This document shows positions 52,657 through 64,000 of a stretch of 64,000 nucleotides of DNA, piece by piece. A model generated the notes under the pieces. The model did not search any database, was not told where the DNA came from, and saw nothing but the letters and a program-made list of their open reading frames with translations. The first letter of the stretch is position 1; each line of letters begins with the position of its first letter. The stretch comes from Miscanthus floridulus (lineage: Eukaryota; Streptophyta; Magnoliopsida; Poales; Poaceae), in the NCBI RefSeq assembly GCF_019320115.1, contig NC_089582.1:122661259-122725258 (forward strand). Reading direction: 5' to 3'. Position numbers and translations under genes: made by a program.

Positions 52657-54250
52657 CATGACGAACAAGATGATATGTTTTGCAGGCTCTTCGTCCCTCC
52701 TCCAACTCGGCCAAATCTTTACGGTCGGATCAATCTCCTGGATCATTAACGCTGACGGAGATGGAGAGATCATCGAGCCGGTGTAGATCGATTCTGCGCC
52801 GACCACATCAGCACCTGCAACAGTAGATTCGATCCCGAAACCGCCTTCGAGGTCGTCTTCACCAACAATTCGTCGTCCACTCCCCCGCTATCCGAGGAAG
52901 CGGATCGACAACGACGATCTAATCGCATCCATTGATCAGGTTGGTCAGAAGCTCGTCGACTGCCTCTTCATCGTGGAATCGGCTTTGATCACTCTGGTTC
53001 AGCGCCGACCACCCTCCGATCCCGATCTATCGGAGGATACTCAGGAAACTCCAGGGGTTGCGGCCGCCATCTATCAGAATATCCTAAGGGGTAGATTCAC
53101 TGACCAGGTAGGAGACACCTATCCTCTCACCGATCTGATCATCGACCAGCTCTTACCGACTGTCAATATGTTGCAGATCGGTCGATGTCCCAAAGCATCC
53201 CTCCACACCATCTTAGAGAAAAATCCAGACTCCAAGTCCTAGGACTCTATGGAGACTGTCGCCGAAACCACCGCCGTCCAACCTCCTTTCCCACCCTTCT
53301 GAGGGGGCGAGATTTTTAATGTCAGCGTCGACAGCCCTCCATAGGATGGGGAAACCGAGGAGGACCATGTAGCTTGCATGAATAGAAACGCCAACCGTGT
53401 GCAGCGCCGAGCAAATGAGGCCGCCATTGTGCTAGCCGAGGCTGCTCGCAACGAACAACTCGACTCACAAGGGAGGACACGCCCACTCCAATGCAACCTT
53501 GATGATGAATTCGTCCGTGTCGACAGCCACGATGTCTACAAGACCCCAAGCGCCAACTTGGTCATGGCCGCCAATGAGCTCGCCCGGCTCAAGCAAACGC
53601 CAGAAGTCGCCAAGGTCGCTGCAATGCTCAAAGCTGCACACTGTCAGGTCAATGAGATCAACCAAGATCAGAGACCTTCCTACTCGACGAGCTCGATTCA
53701 TCGATCCGCTGCACCAAGATCCAATCGCCGCTCTAGCAAAAGCCATTTCACCGATCAACGGTGTGATGATGGACAACCCCTCTAAGGGGAGCTAAGGGGA
53801 ACCGCATTGACTACCCTCGCCAACACGATCAGGAAGTCGACCAAGATGTTCGAGCGCACATCAACAATCTTCGGGACGCATGACGTCATATCGGCGGGCG
53901 CCGTTTCTCTCACCATGAAGAGAAAGTACGCCGACGTCAAGAATATGAGCAAGAGTTTGGTAATTCGGACATAGCCCTCTAGCCACACAATGCCGGCAAT
54001 GCCGCATATCACAACGGTGATGATCCCAAAGGGCCCTAAGCATTCATGAGGGCACTCTGGACACTCCAGTGCCCTGTGGTTTCAAAATCACCGGAGTCGA
54101 GCCCTACGAGGGATGGATGAACCCCACATAGTGGCTACAAGCTTATGCCACTGCTGTACGTGCCACCGGGGGAGATACTAGTGTCATGGCAAACTATCTT
54201 CCCATCCAGCTAGGCCTTGGAATAGAAGACCTCACACCCTCTGACTCCTC
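52657..54250 (+). pseudogene. gag remnant of the decayed Tat-lineage element
   Basis: Broken frames. About 52973-53242 and 53378-53785 are polar Gag-like segments (ANRVQRRANEAAIVLAEAAR). About 54115-54215 has the capsid core remnant (stop then WLQAYATAVRAT, MANYLPIQL), equivalent to NPELWLADYRLA of the intact copy. The part encoding the rest of the capsid, the knuckle and the protease active site is deleted between about 54215 and 54265. Confidence 0.7.
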
Positions 54251-54260
54251 CTTCTAGAGT

Positions 54261-54734
54261 GTGGTACCTAGCAGGGCACTCAAACCGCTCGGAGAGATCA
54301 CCCTCCTGGTACAATTCAGCACGGCTAGCAACTTCCACGTCGAGCACATCAACTTCTATGTCATTGACTTCAACATCGCCTACCACGCCATACTTGGTCG
54401 GCCAGCTCTAGCCAAGTTCATGGCCATACCGCACTATGCCTATCTGGTGTTGAAGATGCCTTCACCTGTAGGAGTTTTGGCCCTATGGGCCAACCTCTCC
54501 ATTGCCTACGCCTACGAGATAGAGAGTCTCACCCTTGCCGAAGCCACCAACCTCTCCATCCAGATGGCTAGTGTGGAAACCGACGCCAAGACGGTGCCCG
54601 CCGATGACCTAGAGATCCCAGCACTAGAGCCTCCTCATGCCTCCACCAAGTCCAAGGAAACGAAGGAGGTCGGCCTTGGCCTCTACGACCCCACCAAGAC
54701 TATCAAGATTAGGGCTCACCTCGACCCCAAATAG
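54261..54734 (+). pseudogene. Protease C-terminal remnant
   Basis: Open 157-codon frame aligning with the protease region downstream of its active site (INFYVIDFNIAYHAILGRPA, KFMAIPHYAYLVLKMP). The DGGSG active site is absent because of the upstream deletion. It ends HLDPK then TAG at the same position as the gag-protease stop of the intact element (TLDSK then TAG), and the reverse transcriptase frame follows. Confidence 0.8.
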
Positions 54735-57700
54735 GAAAGCATGCTCATCTCCTTCCTATGTACCAACATCGATGTGTTTGCTTGGAAACCTGCAGACATG
54801 CGGGGGGTACCGCGGGAGAAAATCGAGCACTCCTTGAATGTCTCGCTGACTGCCAAACCGATCAAGCAGAAACTCCAATGATTCATGCTAGTAAAGAAGG
54901 AGGCTATTAGGGTAAAAATAAAATAGCTCCTAACTGCTGGATTTATTAAAGAAGTGTATCATCCTGAGTGGTTAGCAAACCCCATTCTTGTTCAAAAAAA
55001 GAATAAAGAATGGAGAATGTGCGTTGATTACACCGATCTCAACAAACACTGCCGTAAAGACCCATTTGGCCTACCTCGGATAGATGAGGTTGTAGACTCC
55101 ACCGCCGGCTGCGAACTCCTCTCTTTCCTCAACTGTTACTCTGGGTATCACCAGATATACCTCAAAGAGGACAACCAGATCAAGACGTCGCTCATCATGT
55201 CCTTCGGTGCGTATTGCTATACCACCATATCCTTCGGACTCAAGAACGCTAGGGCAACCTACCAAAGGGCCATCCAGATGTGCCTTGACCAACAGATAGG
55301 CCGCAACGTTGAAGCTTACATCGATGATGTGGTCATCAAATCCAAAACCGTCGACAATATTATTGCCGACCTCAAAGAAACGTTCACCAACCTAAAAAGA
55401 TTCAGATGGAAGTTGAACCCTTTGAAGTGTATCTTTGGAGTTTCATCCGGCATACTCCTAGGCTACATCATCAGCGCCCGCGGTATCAAACCCAACCCCG
55501 ACAAGGCCTCCGTCATCACCAACATGAAATGACTAACCTACGTAAAGGATATATAGAAGCTCACAGGGTGCATGGCTGCTCTCAGCCGCTTTATATCGCG
55601 CCTTGATGAAAAGGGACTACCATTCTTCAAACTACTCAAGGCCTCCGAGCGCTTCTCCTAGTTGGAGGAGGCTGACACAGCATTCGAGCAGCTCAAGTTG
55701 TTTCTAACGAAGCCTCTGATCATGACGAAGCCTCAACCAGACGAAACCCTACTGATCTACATCGCCGCCACTTCTCGTGTCGTTAGCACGGCTATCGTCG
55801 TTGAGTGCAAGGAAGTTGGACATGCCTATAAGGTACACCATCTGGTCTACTTCATTAGTGAGGTTCTTAATGAGTCCAAAACTTGTTACCCTCAAGTTCA
55901 GAAGTTGCTATATGCCATCCTGGTCACGTCGCGCAAGCTCTGCCATTACTTCGAGTACTATAGGATCACCATGGTCATCGAGTTCCCTTTGGGGGACATC
56001 CTCCACAACAAAGAGGCCAATGGCCGCATCATCAAGTGATTTGTCGAGCTAGGCACTTACTCTATCGAATTCAGAAGCAGGCCTACCATTAAGTCATAGG
56101 CGTTGGCTGACTTTGTTACTGAGTGGACCAAGATCCAAGAGCCCATCCCCGCTGCTTGGCCCGAGCACTGGGTGATGTACTTCGATGGCACCCTCAACAT
56201 CAATGGTGCTAGTGCAGGCATTTTATTCATTACTCCAACCAAGGGCAAGCTTCAATACGTCCTCCGAATTCATTTTCTAGCCTCCAATAACGCCGTGGAA
56301 TATGAAGCATGTCTCCATGGACTCCGTATAGCCATCGAGCTCGGCGTCAAACGCCTCATAGTATACGGAGACTCCACGCTGGTCATCAACTAGGTCAACA
56401 AAGATTGGTTCTGTTCTAGTGAGAAGATGGACGCGTACTGCACCGAGATCAGGAAACTCGAAGGAAAGTTCTACGATATCGAGTACCACCACGTGGTATG
56501 AGACCAAAATCAGCTCGCCGACCATCTATCCAAGATAGGCTCTTCTTGCACCATGATTCTACCTGGGGTCTTCGTTCAAGACCTCTTTACACCATCTATT
56601 AAGGAAGAGAAGGAAGTTCAAGAAACCCCCCCCCCCCCCCGCCGAGTAGCTGGTACTTGCGGTGCCTTCGCTGGTTGTAGATTAGAGAGAACAGTTCATC
56701 AAGTACCTCACCAGCAATGACGTACCCACCGACAAGAATGAAACTGAATGCCTCATTCACCGCAGCAAGCATTACGTGCTGGTGGATAGGAACTTGATGA
56801 GAAAAAGTGCCAACGAAGGGATATTGTAGAAATGCATCACCTAAGAAGAGGGAGTGAAACTACTTCTTGAAATTCACTCTGGTTCCTATGGCAATCATGT
56901 GGCCTCGAGAAACCTAGTCGGCAAAGCTTTCTAAGTTGGTTTTTATTGGCCCACGACCATCACCGACGCAAAAGACCTCGTCTGACGTTACGAAGGATGT
57001 CAATTTTTCACCAAGCAAATACACATGTCGGCGCAGGAATTATAGACCATGCCAGCTTCTTGGCCTTTTGCATGCTAGAGACTGGGCATGATTGGCCCTT
57101 TCAAGCCTATGCTAGGTGGTTTTCGGTACGTATACGTCGCCATCGACAAGTTTTTCAAGTGGATCGGATACAAGCCGCTTCTTTCGGCCACTACAAAGAA
57201 GGCAGCCGGACTCTTCGAAGATATCATCTATAGATTCGGTCTCCCAAACAGCATTATCACCGACCTCAGAACTACATTCACTAGTCATTATTTTTAGGAC
57301 TTTTGCAAAGATCGATGCATCTTTGTCAAATACGTCTCTGTTGCCCATCCTAGAGCCAACGGTCAGGTCGAATAGGCGAACGGCATGATCCTCGATGCCC
57401 TCAAAAAGAGACTATACCAGAAAGAGGAAAAGCATCCGGGTAGATGGCTCAAAGAGCTCCCAGCTATGGTCTAGGGACTGCGTACTCAAGCTAGTTGCAA
57501 CACCGCTGTGTCTCCATTTTTCTAGTTTATGGCTTAGAGGTCGTACTTCCCACGGACATTACCTTCTAAGCACCCAGAGTAGAGCATTATAATGAAGAGC
57601 AAGCCATAGCTGTTCGGACAGAGGACATCGATAGGGCTAAAGAAGAACGCCTGATCACCAGCATCCGCACAGCCAAATACCTAGAAGGCTTGCGAAGATA

Positions 57701-57920
57701 CTACAATCACAACATTAAAGGTCATACATTTGCGGTCGGCGACCTTGTTCTCCGTAGAAAGTAGAAAACCAAAGGGATGCACAAGCTCTCCTCCCCCTGG
57801 GAAGGGCCTTACATGGTCAAAGAGGTTATCCGACCAAGGACTTACTAGTTATGTGACTTGGATGGAATCAATATCCCCAATTTGTGGCACAACAAGCACC
57901 TTATACGTTTCTATACTTGA
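54735..57920 (+). pseudogene. pol remnant (reverse transcriptase, RNase H, integrase)
   Basis: Collinear with the intact pol. Reverse transcriptase 54954-55532 has VDSTAGCELLSFLNCYSGYH and YIDDVVIKSK. The connection domain lies at 55662-56039. RNase H 56103-56393 has MYFDGTLNINGAS. Integrase 56940-57500 has IAIDKF and FGLPNSIITD, followed by LR where NG is expected. The end is HLIRFYT at 57920. Stops fall mostly at former Gln (CAG to TAG), Trp or Arg (CGA to TGA) positions. A C-homopolymer lies at 56626-56640. Inactive. Confidence 0.85.
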
Positions 57921-58550
57921 AACACTCCAGATATGTACTCTCCACTCCATAATGAATGGAGTTTTTGTCGCCATAATTTGTCTCCATTATTTCTCCACTC
58001 CGGTTTAATCTCCATTTACGGTCGCCAGCTCTTTGCTACTCCTTAACAAACTCCAGTAATTATACATGATCTCCATAAATGCTCTGCCCTGTTTCTCCAT
58101 AATAAAATATCTCTAAGATATTTCGCTAACCATCGAGTAGCACACGTTCCGCTCCGTGTTCTTTGGAGAAAACCCAGTTTCTGATCTCTCCCTACATGTG
58201 CTACGGGCTCCACGCTCTGCGTTATGGGTGGTCGACTGTGGTTCTTTTGTCACGTCTGTTCCTCCTAACCGTGCATGGGCTCCAGTGCTCGATGTTATGG
58301 AATACGGGCTAGCCAAGGCCAAGAGCCCAGTAACGAACTAACTGCTCGGACGCTCTTATACCATGTATAAACGCATTAGGGTTAACAACAAGTTTCTTTT
58401 TCATCGAAAGTGCTAGACAGTCACATAAACATGCATATGATGTCTACATACAACATTTATACACATACATAAATGTTTGCTTATGCCCTCGTGCATCTAA
58501 CTCTCCTCTCCAGATGTTCCATACAGGTTCCTCTCTACTCAGGTCATTGC
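57921..58550. other. Convergent spacer of the decayed element
   Basis: Non-coding interval between the end of pol and the C-terminal end of the antisense-gene remnant. No feature recognised. Confidence 0.5.
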
Positions 58551-61400
58551 GCTTGGCCCTCACCGTCCACCTCATCGAATAGGTCGACATCGTCGGCCAG
58601 CTTCTTCGCCGCGTGCTCCACCTCATCCTTCGGCTACTCCTGCCTCATCGCACCCGTCTCTCTAGCGAATCTGGTCCCTATCGCTTGAAGGTTGATCGTA
58701 GGGTAGTTGGACCGAACCACCGCTAGGGCATGTGTCGTGATGGAGATAGTGATGTCTCGGTTGAACCCTTTGAAGTTCTACCACGCCGCCTTGCACCTAT
58801 CAACGATGGCGTCCGGATAGGGCGGTCTATCGTCAGGCTAAGGAGCCACCACCATGTGGATACAATCGAGCATGGGCTTGACTCCAGCCACCATGGCATC
58901 AAGTTTCCCCCTCTAGGTTCTGGCCTCCAGCTCTAGCATGTCGAACTACGCCTTGGTCCTTCAGCGGTATTCTACAAGCACCAAAAGGATTCGTCAAACG
59001 AAGAAATCACTTCAACAACAACTCCAACCATGAACCACTCACCTTTCAGCTCCTCGGCCAGTTTCTCTGCTCGCCTAGACATTTTCTCCTTCTCCTCTTG
59101 GAGTTGACTGATGACCTGACGCAACAGGCCGAGCTCCGCATCTTGCTCTACAAAAGTGACGATCGTCAGCAACATCTAGTTTTTTTCGACAATACAAAAC
59201 AAGTTCATCGATCCACAATACCTTTCTTCTGCTCGGAGATGCTTCTCAGCTGCTCAGAGTTGCGCTCTAGCTGCTCAAAGTTGCACCTCAGCTGCTCGGA
59301 GACGGTCGTCAGCTGCTCAGATAAGGCCCCTTTTCGTACTCCAGGTCTCTCGTGTTTGATTTGGCAAGATTCCTCTCATGCTGGGCCCTCTGGATGTTTT
59401 TCTCCATTAGCTTCATTGCCTCCTTTAGCTTCTCATTCTCCTTAGTGAGGCGCTCCATCTGCTTGATCAGCTACTGCCATTATGTAGTTTTTCGCGCTAT
59501 GCCCTGCAACAACACCAAGATTATAAATGACCATGTCTTCAACGCCAAAGACGGACATCGCCGATGCAATACTAACCTCGATCTACTTCATAGCTATGGA
59601 AAAAGTGGACCATAGCCTCTTCACCTCCCTGGTGGTGTCCTTCTCTTCCATGACCACCACTTTATCCCCCCGCTTATAGAGGATTCGGATGACTTGAGGT
59701 CATGATTCTTCACGCTTAATCTCCTTGACCTCGTCCTCTTCCTCCGCAGTCGATGGTGCTCCCTAGGGGCTCGGTGGCCGCACGCAGCGAACGACCATGC
59801 CATGCGACATGTTAGGGCACGCCGCTTGCTCCTCCGATGCTATTGGCCTCTACGCCTTAGGCTCTGGCATGACACCGGTAGCTCCCGCTCCTACCTCTGA
59901 AGATTCGGTGGATCTCGCCATCGCTCCTAGCGTCTCCATCGCATTGGCTGCCATCATCGCCAACCGTTCTCTACCGCCAACTCCATCAGCAGCGGTGGCT
60001 AACTCCTCCACAAACCACCAAGCGCCCGGGGACTCTGGGATAGAGTCCACCGCCATGGTCTCCATGCTGGGAACACCCTCCAGTTGCTCGCCAGTCTAGC
60101 CAAAAGGATTTAGATCCTCCATGCGCCCATTCTACATTAGATCAGCTCATTAATCATTGCAACTATAAAGATCAAACAACAAATGATTTCAAGGCAAGGA
60201 TACTTACACGTCGGCTTCTCGGTAGACGGTTCTGAACTGGCGCTACCTCCTCGAGCACCCAGGCATGGCTCTGGGGTCAACTCGCATGCCCTAGGCTGGA
60301 GGTCTTGCAGTCCCTACCATTGGTCTCTCCTCCACCTTCTGCTCGAGGACTCCCTCCCCTACCTTTGACTGCACCTCCGTGCGTGTGTTGCGCGGTGGCG
60401 CCTTAGTGCTCGGAGGAGGAGCTACTAGAGCACTATCATCGTCCGACCATTCAAACATCACCATACCCTACGTCTGAGTGGTCTGATCGCCGCCAAGCGA
60501 GATGCTGCCCCACTTATGGGGAGCTACACCTATCGTTTTACTCTTCTTTTGGGCCAGCTCATCTCTCACCATCCTTTTCCCCTGAACTTTCTTTGATACC
60601 GGGGGGACTCTCCTTCAGACCAACACCTTCATCTTTGGATTTGGACGAGGCACTGACGGCACCTTCCTCCGGTTGAGTGGTTGGCTTGGTGTCCACTGTC
60701 CTTGGCTAATGGCTCCTCAGCATGCTCGAGAAGTACACCGCCTGTTCCTGCAAATGGATCTTTACACAAGCGAATTAGTTCACTGCTCGGCATCGGCACG
60801 GGATAAAATCACTAGGTACAACAGTCGAGACTTTTACCTAAGGAGGTGGATTCATGCAGTTGAAGGCATTCGGCTACCCTAGCACACTGTATGGCGTGTT
60901 TGGAGCGAATAGCTTAGTGGCCTGGTGTAGCACGACCTCCTTCGTCAGCCTCTCCGTTCTCTCTCGGGTGCCATCAGTATCTCCCTTGAAGTCAAAGCCC
61001 AGATAAGCCCTCTCCTTGTAGGGCTAGACGTGGCGCACTATGAAGCTCATCGCAACCACCACTCTATTCATCTTTATGCCCCTCATCAGTTCGAGGAGCT
61101 CCTTCACCTGATCCATATTAGCACTGGTTAGCTTCTCCAACCAGCTCCTCTGGTTCTCTAGAACCTGGTCGACATCGCATCTGATGGTAGGATGGCTTTG
61201 CTTCATGTAGAACCACCTGGCATTCCACCCCTTCAGCGAGGTGTTCAGTGGCACAGTAATATACTCGTTCACCATCCCTTCGTGGAGCTGTAGATACACA
61301 CTGCCGACCACTCTAGAACTGTCCCCGCTGATGAGCACATGACACCCACGCATATGACCATGTTTGGCACATGGTATGGAGGGGTAGGAGGCCAGCAAGG
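58551..61400 (-). pseudogene. Antisense-gene remnant (Transposase_28-like) of the decayed element
   Basis: On the minus strand, segments match the intact antisense protein in order. About 61310-61024 matches exon 1 (WNARWFYMKQ against YDGWFYLRND, and VVVAMSF against VVVAAF). About 59175-58972 is coiled coil (LQEEKEKMSRRAEKLAEELK). About 58710-58640 has VVRSNYPTINLQAIG against VVSSHYAINLEAV. About 58640-58554 has HAAKKLADDVDLFDEV against the acidic C-terminus. Frames are broken and the N-terminus is lost at about 61400. It shows the antisense gene is an old, conserved part of this lineage. Confidence 0.72.
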
Positions 61401-61401
61401 G

Positions 61402-62199
61402 TGTCCAAGTCAAAAAGGAGGTCCGAGGCTAATTTGGTTCGAGTCCCCGAGGTGGAGGCCCAAAGCAATTCAAGTTCATGTCTGTCTCGCGTTATAGGAC
61501 TGGTCTGCCTTAAACTGGTCACCCAGGACGCATCCGAACTCCGTTTTTGATGATCCATATATGGATGGAAAGCTAATTGGATAAGGAAGCCAACCTAATT
61601 AGTTTCATGTCAAAAGACCTTCGGAATCAACGGAAATCATTGAAACAAGTCAATGTCCAGAATCTGTCAGGGTGCTGCAACACCGTTTTTGGTCCGTTAG
61701 ACCGTGTATCGTGTTTGGGCCCATTAGGGGGCGCGTCCAGGGGGGTGATGCCCAAGACTCTATAAATAGTAGCCGTCGCTCTCCTTAGGATTTGAGTTTT
61801 GTTTAGTTCTTGATTTTCTTGTGAAACAGACATCGTTTTGCTGCAACTGTCGCCGCTAAGGCTGCTTGCTGTGAACCAGGGCCCCAGTTCTTGATCTTAT
61901 TCACCTGTGGCGATTAGTCCTTTCAAATAAAGACTTGAACTCTTTCTCATTATCATAAGCCTCATATTTATTTGCAATTTTAGATTATGTTTATCTCGTT
62001 CTTGCTTGTGTTCTTGATTCGCTTATAGGAAAGCCTTCTCGGTGAGGTCAATCGTGTTCGTATAGTTGATAACTAATAGAGCAGTGGTGTAATGGTTGCG
62101 GGGGTCCGAATCAGTCTTGGTTCGAAGCCTAGATCATGAACGTCGAGTCTTCACCAATCGACGCTATCATACCTTTCAGAAGATCAGGCCTAGTCTACA
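61402..62199 (+). repeat. LTR of another retrotransposon (about 800 bp)
   Basis: Defined from the right by a tRNA-Met-type PBS at 62205 and internally by TATAAATA at 61761. TGTCCAAGTC at 61402 is the likely start, where homology to the antisense gene of the previous element stops. Ends CTACA at 62199. Superfamily unresolved. Confidence 0.5.
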
Positions 62200-62204
62200 T
62201 CAAG

Positions 62205-62216
62205 TGGTATCAGAGC
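62205..62216 (+). other. Primer binding site, initiator tRNA-Met type
   Basis: TGGTATCAGAGC, the standard complement of the initiator tRNA-Met 3' end, found just inside many plant LTR elements. Confidence 0.85.
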
Positions 62217-62626
62217 TACTAAAACTGATGAGCTCAAACTGTTGTCTTCTTTACATACTTTGGGCTATATTGAATTTGATGTTTTGTGTAACCTAGATTG
62301 CTTAGAGGAGAACCTATTTAAATATGCTAATTTGCCTTAGTTTTCTAAACATACATATTATGTTATTGGCAAATATAACAACAAGGGACAATATATGATA
62401 CATCGAGTATACATTCATAGTAATATGAATTCTCCTTTTGTTGTACAAGATTATGATCGTTTAGAGGGCAGCCATAATAATACAAATATTTTCTTATGTT
62501 CCTCAAAGAAACAAGTTCACTTTCAAGAAGGGGGGCATTATTGGTTGCTACCTATGTCTGCTAGATCATATATTCCTACATTGTCTTTGGTTAGTTCTAA
62601 TCTTTTGCAGGATAGTGTTGACATAC
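62217..62626 (+). other. Unrecognised coding-like leader/gag segment
   Basis: After the PBS, a frame from about 62342 to 62650 encodes GKYNNKGQYMIHRVYIHSNM and YDRLEGSHNN, with amino-acid composition typical of real protein. I do not recognise a family. It could be the start of this element's gag or a captured host fragment. It is cut by the repeat at 62627. Confidence 0.35.
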
Positions 62627-62804
62627 TGAAAGGTCCTTGTTTGGTTTTAGTAATTGAGTGACAACCTAGGTGGACTAATTGTGTTTATATGAGATACACA
62701 GGTGATTAGTCCACAGGTACATGTGTGTGAGCAACATATGCCATGAAGATGAAAATGGCTTGGAAATGTTGTAAAGCTCACACATGTGATGATGAAGGAG
62801 CTTA
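62627..62804 (+). repeat. TGAAAGGTCC repeat, short copy (178 bp)
   Basis: Begins TGAAAGGTCCTTGTTTGG and is about 90 percent identical, with no length change, to 63321-63498. It stops exactly at the MULE fragment. It looks like the first 178 bp of an LTR. Confidence 0.75.
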
Positions 62805-63320
62805 AATACTTGTTTCAGTTGAGGCTAGGGTTGCCTTTTTCTTCTTTCTTTTAGGTGGTCCCCTGCAATAGATAAATACAAACTGTCATAGCTGCTAAGT
62901 ATGTCACATACAACCCAACACAAAAATCTGAAACAAAGAATCTCACCTATCAGCAAGCATTGCTGCAATGTCTACAGGATCTCCATCTTTACAAGTGTAC
63001 CAGGGATGCCCATATTCATGGCAAATAGGGCACTGGTGCCTGCCTTTATTGCCTTTGTTGCCACCTTCAGTAGCTCCTCTGAACCTTGTCTTCCTTCTAC
63101 CAGCAGTTGATTTGAGAAGAGGTGGATGTATGAAGAAGCCATGATCAGATTTGGGCCACATGGACTTATCAGGAATGGCAGGGATGATACCCTCATAAGC
63201 TGACCTAAACTTCTGCACTGAGTAGTAGTTGTCCACATGGTCTTCAATTTTCTCTCCTCTTATGCTAGTGATGTAGGCCAGTGCATGCTTACATGGTAGG
63301 CCTAAAACCTGCCAAGCCCT
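62802..63320 (-). pseudogene. MULE (MuDR) transposase C-terminal fragment, two exons
   Basis: Exon 63320-62947 (minus) encodes the second half of a SWIM zinc finger (WQVLGLPCKHALAY), then YYSVQKFRSAYEGIIPAIPD and a zinc knuckle (CPICHEYGHPWYTC). A GT-AG intron 62946-62863 follows. Exon 62862-62802 encodes GPPKRKKKKATLASTETSI and a stop. This is the C-terminus of a Mutator-like transposase; the catalytic DDE core and the first SWIM cysteines are missing. The intron is retained, so it was copied as DNA. It is bounded on both sides by the TGAAAGGTCC repeat. Confidence 0.82.
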
Positions 63321-64000
63321 TGAAAGGTCCTTGTTTGATTTTGGTAATTAAGTGACAACTTAGGTAGACTAATTGTATTTATGTGAGATACACAGGTGAT
63401 TAGTCCACAGGTACATGTGTGTGAGCAACACATGCCATGGAGGTGAAAATGGCTTAGAGATGTTGCAAAGCTCACACATGTGATGATGAAGGAGCTTATT
63501 ACACATGAGACATAACATTAAGTTATGTGATTAAGGTGGAGAAGATCAAGACAAGACTTGGCTTGATGGACCGGTTGCAAGCGTGAAGGGCAAGTCGAAG
63601 GCTTTGGAGTGATGGATCGCGTGGCGGTAAAGCTTGAGCAAGACTTGGCGTCGATGGACGATGGCAACAGTGAAGAGCAAGTAAAGTCAAGATCGATGAA
63701 CCAATATGATCACGTGATGATATGAAGTGGATCATATCATTGTTGATCATGTTGGTGCATGTGTTGCATCGACATTGGAGGAGATGGAATGGAATGCGCA
63801 AGGCAAAGGTATAACCTAGGGTATTTCATTTCACCGGTCATAGGTGTGTAGAGAAGTTTATGACCAGGTTTAGGATAGATGGCCGTACTATCAAGAGGGG
63901 CAAACTTGTTTGCATATCGATCATCTAGTGCCACTCGAGTGATCTAACTTTACAGCGTCGCTAGGATCGAGTGGCGTGGCAAGTTGAGTGGCTAACATCC
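63321..64000 (+). repeat. TGAAAGGTCC repeat, long copy (LTR-like, continues past the window)
   Basis: Starts TGAAAGGTCCTTGTTTGATT and runs to the window end; the first 178 bp match 62627-62804. The composition and TG start suggest the 5' end of an LTR of a common grass retrotransposon; the element is not identified. No gene seen. Confidence 0.55.

Larger units (their letters stand above)
52151..61401 (+). mobile_element. Decayed Tat-lineage Gypsy element with antisense-gene remnant
   Basis: 5' LTR, PBS, gag, protease, reverse transcriptase, RNase H and integrase remnants run along the plus strand, followed by minus-strand remnants matching the antisense gene of the intact element. The 3' end is missing; another LTR begins near 61402. 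Numerous stops, frameshifts and an internal deletion show long inactivity. Confidence 0.85.

Overview
This is a plant nuclear window, almost certainly from a grass (Poaceae) and probably panicoid. It holds one spliced host gene with plant-type introns, embedded in Ty3/Gypsy LTR retrotransposons of the Tat and Tekay types, with Stowaway-like MITEs, a hAT element and a SINE. There is no bacterial, organellar or CRISPR content. The species cannot be fixed from the sequence alone.

Layout. 1-5040: the 3' part of a decayed Tekay-like chromovirus (integrase and chromodomain remnants, then a 3.8 kb LTR), inserted into the gag of an older minus-strand Tat-like element (5041-7618: gag remnant, primer binding site, LTR). 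7619-14605: host DNA with a seven-exon minus-strand gene for a DHHC protein S-acyltransferase (293 aa). A MITE sits in its intron 5, a 716-bp hAT element with a perfect 8-bp target duplication in intron 1, and a 219-bp SINE with a 14-bp target duplication just upstream. 14606-46605: two directly repeated copies, offset exactly 15,999 bp and apparently identical. Each copy carries 2.8 kb of host DNA followed by a young Tat-lineage retrotransposon with intact gag-protease and reverse transcriptase/RNase H/integrase frames on the plus strand. Each also carries an intact five-exon antisense gene (1036 aa, Transposase_28-like N-terminus) on the minus strand. Copy 1 is cut off at 30606; copy 2 runs on through GC-rich tandem repeats to 49063. 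49069-52150: host DNA with no gene I recognise. 52151-61400: a decayed Tat-lineage relative with its own antisense-gene remnant. 61402-64000: pieces of other LTR elements and a captured two-exon MULE transposase fragment.

How it fits together. The intact Tat element should make Gag-protease, and by readthrough of a single in-frame TAG the polymerase. The antisense gene lies tail-to-tail with pol. The structure is abnormal. The left end is a 612-bp perfect-looking inverted repeat of the LTR R-U5 half around a 130-bp spacer. The right end is the LTR start in reverse orientation. A 5-bp target duplication (GTAAC) nevertheless flanks the outer ends (17387-17391 and 49064-49068). The body is therefore inverted relative to its own termini, and no normal 3' LTR is present. 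A later, very recent 16-kb tandem duplication then copied host flank plus most of the element.

Limits: all calls come from reading the sequence, with no database search. Family names rest on recognised motifs. Identity statements rest on matching translations, constant offsets and spot checks, not on a full alignment.
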